DNA from: Ligilactobacillus hayakitensis DSM 18933 = JCM 14209
GTDB taxonomy: Bacteria; Bacillota; Bacilli; Lactobacillales; Lactobacillaceae
Length of the DNA stretch: 64,000 bases
Assembly (NCBI RefSeq): GCF_000615845.1
Contig: NZ_BAML01000003.1
Location: 38,708-102,707 of the forward strand
Direction: 5' to 3'
Part shown: piece after piece, positions 1 through 8,202 of the stretch
Numbering within the stretch: position 1 is the first letter of the stretch
How the letters are laid out: each line of letters starts with the position of its first letter
Program-made: the position numbers and the translations under genes
Notes under the pieces: model-generated
The model's input: only the letters and a program-made list of their open reading frames with translations
Told to the model about the DNA's origin: nothing
Databases searched by the model: none

Positions 1-31
1 TTATAGTCCATGCAGAAATACTAGCTAACAT
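1..31 (-). CDS. start of an unidentified CDS, cut by window edge
   Basis: Only the first ten codons lie in the window (M-L-A-S-I-S-A-W-T-I). They follow a G-rich ribosome binding site about 7 bases before the ATG and sit 25 bases downstream of the glucokinase stop, so the gene is probably the next member of the glk operon. In related lactobacilli a rhodanese-like protein with an N-terminal membrane anchor often follows glk, and the hydrophobic start fits. The visible part is too short to assign a function. Confidence 0.4.
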   Translation of the reverse strand, partial: MLASISAWTI

Positions 32-56
32 AACGTATCCCCCCACATTTCATTAA

Positions 57-1019
57 TTAGTTATTAAACTTAAGTGCTAAAGATGCTGCACCAATTACAC
101 CTGCATCATTTCCTAATTCAGCTAACTTCAATACAGTTGTCTTCTTAACTGAAGGGAAAGCATATTTTTTAAAGTATGCATCTACTTGGTCTAATAAGAA
201 TGAACCAGCAGCAGAAACACCACCACCAATTACGATAAATGATGGGTTTAACAAGCTTCCGATATTAGCACATGCTAATCCTAAATAGTAACAAACCTTA
301 TCAACCACGAGTTTAGCTAATACATCATCAGCTTTTGCAAGATCAAATACAAGTTTTGAACTAATTTCTTCACCATTATCTAACATTTGTTTTAATTCAG
401 AATTACCTGCAAACTCTTCAGCCATATGACGTGCTACACGTACAACCCCAGTAGCTGATGCATAAGTTTCAAGACACCCTTTATTTCCACAAGTACATAA
501 GAAACCACCTGGTTCAACATTCACGTGACCAATTTCACCACCAGCACCAGCACCGTGTACCATTTCACCGTTAGTGATAACACCACCACCAACACCTGTT
601 CCTAAAGTAACAAATGTTACTTCATTATCGTTTTCGCCGGCACCTTTCCAACGTTCACCTAATGCTGCAACGTTAGCATCATTATCAACAGCAAACTTCA
701 TGCCTGTTCCTTCTTCAATTTGCTTTTTAAGTTCTTGTTTTTCTTTCCAGTTTAAGTTAAATGCTGCTTCAACTGTTCCGTTTTCAATATCAACAGTCCC
801 TGGAGTTCCCATCCCAATACCAATAAATTGATCTGGAGTCATTCCAAATAAATCTAAATGATGGTTAATTGATTCAATAATATCAGGAACAATGTGAGAA
901 CCTTCATCTAATACGTTCGTTTCAACACTCCACTTTTGTTGAATTTCTCCTTCAGCTGTTAAAATAGCAAACTTAATAGTTGTACCACCTAGGTCAACCC
1001 CGATTAATTTTTTACTCAT
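57..1019 (-). CDS. glk: ROK-family glucokinase
   Basis: A 320 aa cytoplasmic sugar kinase that phosphorylates glucose with ATP at the entry to glycolysis. The N-terminal phosphate-binding signature (GVDLGGTTIKFAI) is at residues 7-19. The ROK signature region (VTLGTGVGGGVI) is near residue 140, and the zinc-binding Cys cluster CTCGNKGC typical of the family is near residues 176-183. Length is normal. It follows yqgQ after 2 bases, so the rhomboid protease, yqgQ and glk form one operon as in Bacillus subtilis. ROK proteins include repressors, but no helix-turn-helix domain is present here, which supports a kinase. Confidence 0.95.
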   Translation of the reverse strand: MSKKLIGVDLGGTTIKFAILTAEGEIQQKWSVETNVLDEGSHIVPDIIESINHHLDLFGMTPDQFIGIGMGTPGTVDIENGTVEAAFNLNWKEKQELKKQIEEGTGMKFAVDNDANVAALGERWKGAGENDNEVTFVTLGTGVGGGVITNGEMVHGAGAGGEIGHVNVEPGGFLCTCGNKGCLETYASATGVVRVARHMAEEFAGNSELKQMLDNGEEISSKLVFDLAKADDVLAKLVVDKVCYYLGLACANIGSLLNPSFIVIGGGVSAAGSFLLDQVDAYFKKYAFPSVKKTTVLKLAELGNDAGVIGAASLALKFNN

Positions 1020-1021
1020 TA

Positions 1022-1252
1022 TTAACCTCCATAATAAAATTCTTCTGGCTTTTTTTCACGCTTTTCTTCTAAATTATGTTCCCGTGACAAAATTAATTTT
1101 GCTGTCACATAATTTTTTTTATCAAGCACACCAGCCTTGTATAAATGATCAAGTTCTAGAGCCATCAATTCGATATCCCACATTCTTTTACCAACATAAA
1201 CATATATTCCAAATTTTTTTAATAGTTGTTGAACGTCATATAGCGTTTTCAT
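1022..1252 (-). CDS. yqgQ: YqgQ family protein (DUF910)
   Basis: A 76 aa protein of the conserved Firmicutes YqgQ family. Its biochemical role is unknown. The characteristic N-terminal part (YDVQQLLKKFG followed by YVGKRMWDIELM) is clear. There is no signal peptide or membrane segment, so it should be a small cytosolic helical protein. It is sandwiched between the rhomboid protease and glucokinase genes, the standard arrangement for this family, and ends 2 bases before glk. Co-transcription with glk is very likely. Confidence 0.88.
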   Translation of the reverse strand: MKTLYDVQQLLKKFGIYVYVGKRMWDIELMALELDHLYKAGVLDKKNYVTAKLILSREHNLEEKREKKPEEFYYGG

Positions 1253-1290
1253 GGTCTATCACCTCAATAAAATATTATACTTAAATTTAC

Positions 1291-1962
1291 TTAAATTGTA
1301 AAAACTTTTTTCACACTGAGTATTAGCAACACAATAACAAGTACTATGGCTAGATATCTTCTAAAAGCCTTTATTTTTCCTAAACGAGGAATTCCTAATA
1401 CATATCCAAATAATATTCCTGCTAAAAGTCCTCCGATATGTCCAAAGGTATCAACATTTATTCCACCACCATCAAAAAAACTAAAGCCTATATTAAGTAG
1501 GACTAATAAAGCAATTTGTCGTGCATATATCTTAATTTCAGGTAGATTTTTAAATTCAAGTCCCATCATGATATAGATACCAAACAATCCAAAGATTGAT
1601 GTACTAGCCCCAGCAGAAATTGAATTGGGATTGAAATAATAACTTGCCAGATTTCCACCAATTCCACTCAAAATATATATTGCTAAAAAACGTTTTTTAC
1701 CTAACAACCATTCTAATTGTTTTCCTAAAAAATATATAGAAACACAATTTAAAACTAAATGTTCTAATCCAATATGAAGAAAAATTGGCATTACTAAACG
1801 CCAAACTTGCCCCTGTTCTATCAAGGGGTTAAATTTCGCTCCAAACAACAATAATACTCGTGAATTGTTCGACCCACCACTTAATGTCATTAAGATATAA
1901 AATATGATATTTATCGATATTAAAATATTTGTAACAGTCGGTTTGAACTTTAATTTTTCCAC
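1291..1962 (-). CDS. gluP: rhomboid family intramembrane serine protease
   Basis: A 223 aa polytopic membrane protease of the GluP/YqgP family, which cleaves transmembrane substrates within the bilayer. Six or so hydrophobic helices are visible. The catalytic serine lies in GASTSIFGLFG and the partner histidine in GHIGGLLAG; the HIGLEHLVLN motif of the second helix is also present. The cytosolic N-terminal and C-terminal TPR domains of the Bacillus protein are absent, giving the short form usual in lactobacilli. I start it at a GTG preceded by GGAG at 8 bases; an upstream in-frame TTG at 1992 has no ribosome binding site. It leads the yqgQ-glk operon. Confidence 0.9.
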   Translation of the reverse strand: MEKLKFKPTVTNILISINIIFYILMTLSGGSNNSRVLLLFGAKFNPLIEQGQVWRLVMPIFLHIGLEHLVLNCVSIYFLGKQLEWLLGKKRFLAIYILSGIGGNLASYYFNPNSISAGASTSIFGLFGIYIMMGLEFKNLPEIKIYARQIALLVLLNIGFSFFDGGGINVDTFGHIGGLLAGILFGYVLGIPRLGKIKAFRRYLAIVLVIVLLILSVKKVFTI

Positions 1963-1990
1963 AAAATCATCTCCAAATTTGTCTGTAAAC

Positions 1991-2038
1991 AAAAAAATCT
2001 ATTTTCATAACATAAAATAATTTATGTTATAAAAATAG
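1991..2038 (-). terminator. long hairpin with T-run between rpmG and gluP
   Basis: On the minus strand, CTATTTTTATAACATAAA pairs with a near-perfect complement ending in GAAAATAG, followed by seven Ts. It lies just after the rpmG terminator, giving two hairpins in tandem. The gluP start is only 29 bases further on, leaving little space for a promoter between them. Confidence 0.6.
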
Positions 2039-2067
2039 AAAAAAACAACAGGAGTTTACCTGCTGTT
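2039..2067 (-). terminator. rpmG intrinsic terminator
   Basis: Read on the minus strand, AACAGCAGG and CCTGTTGTT form a nine-pair stem (one G-T pair) around a six-base loop, followed by a T-rich tract. The stem overlaps the rpmG stop codon. Confidence 0.75.
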
Positions 2068-2215
2068 ATTTAGTTTCACGGTGAACAGTAACTTTGTGAT
2101 CACGAGGACAATACTTCTTTAATTCGATGCGATCAGGGTTGTTACGTTTGTTCTTACTTGTAAGATATGTTTGTTCGTGACATTCTGTACATTCTAAAGT
2201 AATATTTACACGCAT
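2066..2215 (-). CDS. rpmG: 50S ribosomal protein L33
   Basis: A 49 aa ribosomal protein of the large subunit. The sequence runs [15 protein letters not shown] at the start to KVTVHRETK at the end, which is diagnostic for bacterial L33. The first zinc-ribbon CxxC (CTEC) is present, but the second half reads CPRDH, so one of the four canonical cysteines is missing; this is common among lactobacilli. The start ATG is preceded by GGAGGG at a good distance. It stands as a single-gene unit with its own terminator. Confidence 0.95.
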   Translation of the reverse strand: MRVNITLECTECHEQTYLTSKNKRNNPDRIELKKYCPRDHKVTVHRETK

Positions 2216-2341
2216 GTTTTATCCCTCCAAACATGTTTCAAATTCTAAAAAGATGTGTACTACACCTTAACTTCTATATGATATCATCTTTTAAAGCGTA
2301 TTTCCAGTACTTTTTAGTGTAAAGTATAAAAGCTTGACGAT

Positions 2342-2986
2342 TTATTGATTCTCATCGGCACCGATATTTTTTGCAAGTTCCTCTTGAAGATTAACTTCTG
2401 ATGAAGGCGGCGTTGGATTTTGAGTAGACGTTGAAGCTGCTAGTTGTGTTTCTAGCCTTGCAGGAGGTGTAAATGATGTAGAGCTTCTTCTTTGACTCAT
2501 ACCGCTATTTCCTGAATTATTGTTAGATATTTTACTTACTTGATTTTGAGCTTGATTTTGAGCTTGATTTTGAGCTTGTGAATTATCCATACTTGATGAA
2601 GCAGCTTCTACTTGTTCACTCGAAGAACTACTAATACTCATTTCTATTGAATTTAATTCAGATAATTCTGCTTTAGGTTTTTTCTTCTTATGCGTCTTTT
2701 TCTTTTTTGGTTTCTTTTTTTCCATTTTTTTCTTTTCTGAATCAGAACTACTTTCTTCACCATATTTTGATTTAGCTAAATCTTTTTGTTGCGCATAGAC
2801 TTTTCGTTGATAAGCTTCTCCACCTAATGCAGCTGCCATACGTTGTTTTACAAAGCTTGTATTCCATAAACCCAAAAATAGTAATAATATCCCTAAAATT
2901 ACTCCTAAAGTACTAAATACTCTTGTTTTTACTTTTTTATTTTTATTTCTCTTTCTCTTTTTAATTTTACCTTGTGTTCTTTTCAT
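2342..2986 (-). CDS. Lys-rich membrane-anchored low-complexity protein
   Basis: Not a family I recognise. The 214 aa protein begins with a very basic cytoplasmic segment (about residues 1-22), then one hydrophobic helix (about 25-43, VFSTLGVILGILLLFLGLW). An outward-facing region follows: an SxxSDSEKKK stretch, a run of almost pure Lys/Pro (about 86-106), Ser-rich tracts, a Gln/Asn repeat (QAQN three times), and a Ser/Thr/Pro/Gln-rich tail. It is probably a bitopic protein with a disordered extracellular domain; the Lys-rich part could interact with teichoic acids or the wall. It begins 17 bases after the end of the coiled-coil gene upstream, so the two are probably co-transcribed. Confidence 0.6.
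   Translation of the reverse strand: MKRTQGKIKKRKRNKNKKVKTRVFSTLGVILGILLLFLGLWNTSFVKQRMAAALGGEAYQRKVYAQQKDLAKSKYGEESSSDSEKKKMEKKKPKKKKTHKKKKPKAELSELNSIEMSISSSSSEQVEAASSSMDNSQAQNQAQNQAQNQVSKISNNNSGNSGMSQRRSSTSFTPPARLETQLAASTSTQNPTPPSSEVNLQEELAKNIGADENQ
2542..2577. repeat. three tandem copies of a 12-base unit in CDS
   Basis: The unit gattttgagctt occurs three times without interruption. On the minus strand it encodes Gln-Ala-Gln-Asn repeats in the protein at 2342-2986. Being a multiple of three, gain or loss of a unit would change length but keep frame. Confidence 0.9.
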
Positions 2987-3003
2987 AATTCCTATCCTTT
3001 ACT

Positions 3004-5241
3004 TTATTCTTCAAATCCTGCCTCGATTAAAGCTATTTTTGTTTCAAGATTTGAAATACGTTTTTTGGCATTATTCAATTCCAAAACAAAGCTATTCTTT
3101 TGTTGAACGCTTTGGTCTAATATCGATTCCATTTCACTAACTTTCACGATTTCTAAATTATACTCATCTGTTAAATCTGTAATTTGACCATTAGTTTTTA
3201 ACAAAATTTCATTAATTTCTATTAATTTTTCGTCAACTTTTGCATTTGCTTCTAATTCTTTGTTTGCTTCTAGAATTTGTGCTTTCAATGAAGTTTGTAA
3301 ATAAACATTCAATTCTTTACTCTCATTAACTTTCTTTTCATTAGCTAATGCAAGATCTAATTTCTTCTTTAAAACATTCACTTCATTATTTTTAGCATCT
3401 AATTCAATATCCGCGGCCGTTATTGCTGCTTTACTAGCTTCATATCTACTTATAGCTAATGTTACTTTTCCTTTTAAGTTTATCCAATCATCTTTTTGTT
3501 CACTCAAATGTTGCTTCATTTTTTTTAGTTGTTTTTTCAACTCACTTTTTTTAGAATCCATCTTACTAATATCATTTTTTATCTTTTCAACGCTTAGTAA
3601 GGCAGCCTTTTTTTCTAGTTGAGCTAAAATTTGTTCTTGGTCTTTAATTTTTTGGTGATTTATTTCTAAACGATTTTCTAACTGTTCTTTTTTATTATTA
3701 AGATTAACTTTTTCTTCGTTTAGTTTCTCACAACCAAAGTCTGGTAAAAGATAACTTCCTTCAATTTGATTATCGCTATAAGCCAATTCAAAATGAATTG
3801 TAAAATACTTATCTATAGAAACTCCCAATAAATGATTTCTATATTCAGAATCTTCGTCCTTTGGAAAGCCTAACAATGTCAAAACTTTTCCAATCTCATT
3901 TTCTGAATCTGCAAATAACATACTAATAATATTTTGAAAAACTACATACTTTAAATCTGCAAGAGTTAGTTTATCTTTGAAATCCGCTAGGTATGGCTCT
4001 CCATTTCCAATAACTTCTTCTTTACTGTCAAAGTTTCGAAACGCAGAATTTTCAGAATTCCATAATTCAAAGAGCGCATCTATATCATGTCCTTTTCCGG
4101 AAGTTTCATTTTTTTCATTATTAAAGGATTGCCAATTATCTTGATTATACCGCTTTACTACTTCTTTCGTGAATTCAATTGATTCAGGATTCACAGATAA
4201 TTGTGGTAATTCAAATACCTCTCTAACTTTATTTAACAAGCTTGCTGCAAAAGCAGAAATTTCAATAACAACTTGATCCTTTATTTCTTGGATATCTTCA
4301 ATTTCGGTCTTATAATCTACTTCATCAAAGTTAAAATTTAATTGTGACTTATCCAAAAATTCTTGAAATAAATTCAACTGTAGCCCCTCAGTTGTAATTT
4401 GTCCCATTTCATTTCCATCTATTTTCCCTTGAGTATAGTTATTAAATAGAGCTTTATTAAATTTCTCTGGTAATTTTATCCTTGGGATTGCGGCTATTTT
4501 AGCGCTATTAGCTTCTAATTTTTCGCTTAAATTTTTAATTTTCTGTCCAATTTCTTTGCTATCAGCTTTTAATTTGTTTAATAATTCTTGTTGTTGATCT
4601 AACTCAGTTAGTGCTTCTGAATTTACTTCTTCATTTTGTGATTCTTTATTTCGATAATTTTTGATATTTTTCTTTTTACCGGCAATATCAATCGTTAATT
4701 GTTTAATTTCATTTTCAAATTTTTCAATTTCATTCACACTATCATCAAGCGCTTTTTTTGAACGATCGACTCTCTTCTCGTTTCTTTGAAGCTCCCGTTT
4801 CATAATATTAGAACTATCATTAGTATTCTTTTGGACCTCAGTTGCTTTATTTAAATTAGTAAGTTCGATTTCTAACTTATTTTGAATATCAATAGTTTCA
4901 GCATGTACTTTATCCCAATTTTCATTTATTTGTGCTTGCTTCAATTCTAATAATTTTATTTTTTCGTTCTTTTCTCGTATATCCTTTTCAACTAGAGATT
5001 TATTAAAGTTTTCACTTTCATCCTTAATTTTTTGATAAAAATCTAATTTTTCTTGATATTTTAATTGAGTATCTAATTTTTCATCTAAATCTCGTTTTAA
5101 TTTACTTACTTTTTCAACATTTTCATTTAACTTATTTTGATTGTTTTCGATTATATTCTTAATATCAGTTATTTTCTTTTCAGCTTGTTGAACTTCTTTA
5201 TGTGCGTCTGCCATATCTTTTTTAATTCGTTCAATGTCCAT
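3004..5241 (-). CDS. coiled-coil protein with SEC10/PgrA-like central domain
   Basis: A 745 aa protein. Residues 1-250 and about 505-740 are long, highly charged heptad-rich coiled coils. Between them sits a globular segment (about 251-503) that resembles the SEC10/PgrA surface-exclusion domain: IKLPEKFNKALFNNY, then ISAFAASLLNKVREVF, a GHDIDALFELW stretch and LLGVSIDKYFTIHFE. Known members are secreted, wall-anchored proteins that display this domain on a coiled-coil stalk. This one has no signal peptide, no LPXTG motif and no membrane helix, so it appears cytosolic or exported by an unknown route. The homology is from memory of the family. It precedes the Lys-rich membrane protein by 17 bases. 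Confidence 0.6.
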   Translation of the reverse strand: MDIERIKKDMADAHKEVQQAEKKITDIKNIIENNQNKLNENVEKVSKLKRDLDEKLDTQLKYQEKLDFYQKIKDESENFNKSLVEKDIREKNEKIKLLELKQAQINENWDKVHAETIDIQNKLEIELTNLNKATEVQKNTNDSSNIMKRELQRNEKRVDRSKKALDDSVNEIEKFENEIKQLTIDIAGKKKNIKNYRNKESQNEEVNSEALTELDQQQELLNKLKADSKEIGQKIKNLSEKLEANSAKIAAIPRIKLPEKFNKALFNNYTQGKIDGNEMGQITTEGLQLNLFQEFLDKSQLNFNFDEVDYKTEIEDIQEIKDQVVIEISAFAASLLNKVREVFELPQLSVNPESIEFTKEVVKRYNQDNWQSFNNEKNETSGKGHDIDALFELWNSENSAFRNFDSKEEVIGNGEPYLADFKDKLTLADLKYVVFQNIISMLFADSENEIGKVLTLLGFPKDEDSEYRNHLLGVSIDKYFTIHFELAYSDNQIEGSYLLPDFGCEKLNEEKVNLNNKKEQLENRLEINHQKIKDQEQILAQLEKKAALLSVEKIKNDISKMDSKKSELKKQLKKMKQHLSEQKDDWINLKGKVTLAISRYEASKAAITAADIELDAKNNEVNVLKKKLDLALANEKKVNESKELNVYLQTSLKAQILEANKELEANAKVDEKLIEINEILLKTNGQITDLTDEYNLEIVKVSEMESILDQSVQQKNSFVLELNNAKKRISNLETKIALIEAGFEE

Positions 5242-5399
5242 TTCGCACCCGCCTCTTTCTTCTCAGCAAACTTAAAAACGTTGTCTGTTTTTTCTATAGT
5301 CTCAATATAATTATAATAAAAAGTTCTCGACTAATATACTATATTTTAACTTTTTTTATTATTTTTTTATTCTACAATGCCAATCCGAGACCATTCATG

Positions 5400-5430
5400 A
5401 AAAAAAGGCTGAGATTCTGCTCTCAACCTT
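5400..5430 (-). terminator. intrinsic terminator of the DUF2207 gene
   Basis: On the minus strand, AAGGTTGAGA and TCTCAGCCTT pair around a six-base loop and are followed by seven Ts. It abuts the stop codon at 5431. Confidence 0.85.
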
Positions 5431-7227
5431 TTATTTAATTTTTTGAAAATTTTGAATATCCAAAGCAACAAAATTATCTGCCAATTCAGTTGCAAAATTC
5501 ATATAATGTATTGCAATAGGCAATCTATCATTTTTTTCATCAGATAAATTATATTCTTTAAGCAATTTATTTTTCAAATGTTGACTTAAGCCAAGCACAC
5601 AAATGTAAGGTATCAATTTTTTCCACTTATTAATATTCCCAAATTTTTGAACCTTAATTTTATCAATATTATGTATTGACCGTACAAAAGCTTTGCTATC
5701 GATATATTGTTCAAATTGATCAGGTGAAAATTTCAACTGCATTCCGATAAAATATATACTTAGCAAACTCATAGCTATTAAAGCGATGATTGGAATCACA
5801 AAGTAATTTTTACCCTGAGAAATAAAAAGATTTATTAATATAAGCAAATATGCTGTTCCTACACTAATTAATACACTTCTCTTTGGAATTTCAAAAATAT
5901 TTCTTTGATTTGCAGCCATTTTTTTATAAGCTTCTTGTTCGTCTTTCTTCCATTTTTGATAAACCTTATTCACATTAGCTTCTCCCATTAAGGTTAATGT
6001 ATCATTAATTTCAGACAATTTAATTGAATTTTTCTCATCTAAATTCCTAAAAAGTAATTCATTAAGACGATTTGCTGTAATAAAGTTTGGTTCAATAACA
6101 GTTAACTTATAATCATCTATATCTTGAAAACGCTCATTTTTTGCTATTTCAAGGATGATTTTTTTCTTGTCGATTGCTTGTAATAACTGCGCTAAATATG
6201 TAAATCGATTAATTTTAAAATGTTTCACCTGTGATTGAAACACTCTAACATCTACACTGGGTTTTTGGTAGTTAAAACGTTTAAATTTCAAAAATTTAAA
6301 TACATAAATTTGTTTATTATATAATCTAAGTGAATTTACAAACAATCCTATCCCAAACAAAATTGTAAACAACCACATAATACTATATGAAAACTTTTTT
6401 ACCTTCTTTTTGTGTAACTGAATATCACTAGTTTCAAACTCATGTTTTGCCACTGATTTAAGTGATGGGACTGGGGTAGTATAAATTGTGTTTGAATTAT
6501 ATAAAAAAGCATCCTTTGGCGTAAGCAATACTACTCTCAATGGTTTACTTGGAAGAGCCTTAGGCACTTTAATATGTAGTATCCCCTTTTTTCGATCAGT
6601 TACTGTATTATATTTAAGCGAACCATGAATCCAAGAGTTCATTTTTGCAGCTTTTTTCTCTTGTAGTTTTACGTTTAAATCTATGTTTCTAACTTTTTTA
6701 TTAAATCCATCAACTACATTCCATTTAAAAATAGAAACATTTCCATTTCCATAATTTACTACTGCGTCTGCGACACTATACGAAATTCGATATGAAACTT
6801 TTTTATTACTCAAATTATCGTAAACTCTTATCGCCATCGTCGTTTTATCTTTATTCCAAGTTGGAGAAACTACATACTTTCCATAATTTGTTTTTGGGTC
6901 TTTAGCTAAATCTTCATCAAGTCCTCGTTTTAAGCGTTTCACTTTGCCATCAACAATTTCTTCAACTTTGAGATTTCGATAAGTATCCACTCCATTTGGT
7001 AAGGTTTGTGGAATGCTAATTTGATTATAAGTCCCTACAAAACGCATTTTTACTAGATTAGTTACCCTTGCAGAACCATCATTTCTTAAGTAGACATTTG
7101 AAGTATAATGACTAATGCTATACAACTTAATTTTGGTTACTAGCAAAATAGCCACTAAAACGATAAATATTCCTAAAAATATTTTTATTTTTTTATTACT
7201 AAATAATTTCTTTAATGTTATTTTCAC
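5431..7227 (-). CDS. DUF2207 domain-containing membrane protein
   Basis: A 598 aa membrane protein with the architecture of the DUF2207 family: one N-terminal transmembrane helix (about residues 13-33), an extracytoplasmic beta-rich domain, a second helix near 280-300, a cytoplasmic stretch, two adjacent helices near 455-495, and a cytoplasmic C-terminus. Function is unknown in the family. The start is set at a GTG with AAGGAG 8 bases upstream; an in-frame GTG three codons earlier overlaps the ribosome binding site. It is a monocistronic unit with its own terminator, next to the coiled-coil and Lys-rich genes but separated from them by that terminator. Confidence 0.75.
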   Translation of the reverse strand: MKITLKKLFSNKKIKIFLGIFIVLVAILLVTKIKLYSISHYTSNVYLRNDGSARVTNLVKMRFVGTYNQISIPQTLPNGVDTYRNLKVEEIVDGKVKRLKRGLDEDLAKDPKTNYGKYVVSPTWNKDKTTMAIRVYDNLSNKKVSYRISYSVADAVVNYGNGNVSIFKWNVVDGFNKKVRNIDLNVKLQEKKAAKMNSWIHGSLKYNTVTDRKKGILHIKVPKALPSKPLRVVLLTPKDAFLYNSNTIYTTPVPSLKSVAKHEFETSDIQLHKKKVKKFSYSIMWLFTILFGIGLFVNSLRLYNKQIYVFKFLKFKRFNYQKPSVDVRVFQSQVKHFKINRFTYLAQLLQAIDKKKIILEIAKNERFQDIDDYKLTVIEPNFITANRLNELLFRNLDEKNSIKLSEINDTLTLMGEANVNKVYQKWKKDEQEAYKKMAANQRNIFEIPKRSVLISVGTAYLLILINLFISQGKNYFVIPIIALIAMSLLSIYFIGMQLKFSPDQFEQYIDSKAFVRSIHNIDKIKVQKFGNINKWKKLIPYICVLGLSQHLKNKLLKEYNLSDEKNDRLPIAIHYMNFATELADNFVALDIQNFQKIK

Positions 7228-7333
7228 TCGTAGCACTCCTTAACATTAAAATTATGACAAAGATATAAATAAATGTCTACCATTTTTAAGCAAATTTCCA
7301 ATAAATATATTTAGAATAAATGAAGGATTTTTC

Positions 7334-7378
7334 CTAATTAGTCTTTTCAACTTCTACATCTTGATTTTCGTTATCCAT
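7334..7378 (-). other. possible 14-codon remnant ORF with strong RBS
   Basis: An ATG preceded by AAAGGAG at about 9 bases opens a frame of only 14 codons (MDNENQDVEVEKTN, then stop). The stretch 7228-7514 otherwise holds only the terminator at 7463-7486. This could be the start of a gene truncated by loss of a mobile element, or a chance ORF. Confidence 0.2.
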
Positions 7379-7462
7379 CACGAAAACTCCTTTCTTCTCG
7401 CAGTTAAAGCCTTGGGAGGATACTCAGTTGTTCTTTAACGTCTGCAAGCAGGAAAAAGGTAT

Positions 7463-7486
7463 AAAAAAAGACGGATTAACCGCCTT
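7463..7486 (-). terminator. terminator of the accessory gene pair
   Basis: On the minus strand, AAGGCGG and CCGTCTT pair around TTAAT and are followed by seven Ts. It lies just downstream of the stop codon at 7515. Confidence 0.75.
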
Positions 7487-7514
7487 AATTCATTTATTAG
7501 TATTTTAAAAATAT

Positions 7515-7706
7515 TTAAAAAATACCTTCTGTTACTTTTGGAAATTCAATTTCTATATCATTTAGTAGTGCATAGATAAATACTTCCTTTAGTTCATCAG
7601 GTGTTGCTCCAAGAAATGGTGGAATACTGCCTTTATACTTATCAAAATACATCATTGCAAGTTCATCTACAGTTTTATTTTTTAAATCTTTACTATCGTA
7701 TTCCAT
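7515..7706 (-). CDS. small acidic hypothetical protein
   Basis: A 63 aa acidic protein (MEYDSKDLKNKTVDELAMMYF..., ending KVTEGIF) with no signal or membrane segment. I do not recognise it. The ATG at 7706 has GAAAGAGAG about 8 bases upstream; an in-frame GTG at 7715 is too close to that site. The upstream gene ends at 7712, so the two are translationally coupled. Its size, acidity and position beside an integrase scar would suit an immunity or antitoxin-like accessory protein, but nothing in the sequence proves that. Confidence 0.55.
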   Translation of the reverse strand: MEYDSKDLKNKTVDELAMMYFDKYKGSIPPFLGATPDELKEVFIYALLNDIEIEFPKVTEGIF

Positions 7707-7711
7707 ATATA

Positions 7712-8181
7712 TCACTCTCTTTCTAAGAGACTATCTACTATTTCATCAATAATCTTTAAACTTTCAAGGAAAATAATCCTATTAAACTCAGCGCCACTAG
7801 CATTATTCATTTCCATAGATATAGCACCTACAAAAAATTCTCTCTCTCTAAATTTCCAGAGTTATCAAAATAACCACTTTCATGACCATAGGAAAGTTCA
7901 ACCCCAGAAACTGCTTTATAGATATCAGCTACTAAACCTGTATATGACGTTACATTTTCCAATGAAAATATACTATTATTTAAAGCTATAGAAAAAACTT
8001 TTGAATCTTTAGGAATCCCTATTAGTTGGGGAATTTTTTCAGCTATTAAAATATCTACATTTTTGATAACTTTCTTATGAATAACCTCACCTTGTTTTCG
8101 CATTTTGTCAGCTTGCGCAACGATTCTTTTAGCTTCCGCTTCAAACTGTTTGATATCCGTCTGAGAAACTTTAACTTTCAT
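7712..8181 (-). pseudogene. accessory hypothetical protein, frameshifted at a T-run
   Basis: The first frame encodes 117 residues and stops after LERENFL. The next frame continues without a stop for 40 codons (FVGAISMEMNNASGAEFNR... to DSLLERE) and ends in a GTGA overlap with the next gene. Adding one T to the six-T run at about codon 116 restores a single 156 aa frame. The protein has an N-terminal helix rich in Lys/Gln/Glu (about 1-50) and no membrane segment. I do not recognise the family. No clear ribosome binding site precedes the ATG. It is divergent from the integrase remnant and probably belongs to the same lost element. Confidence 0.55.
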
Positions 8182-8202
8182 ATCAGCAACAGAAATACCT
8201 TA

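Noticed and set aside
2542..2577. CRISPR array
   Set aside because: The repeats are contiguous 12-mers without spacers and encode protein. No other regular repeat-spacer pattern occurs in the window.
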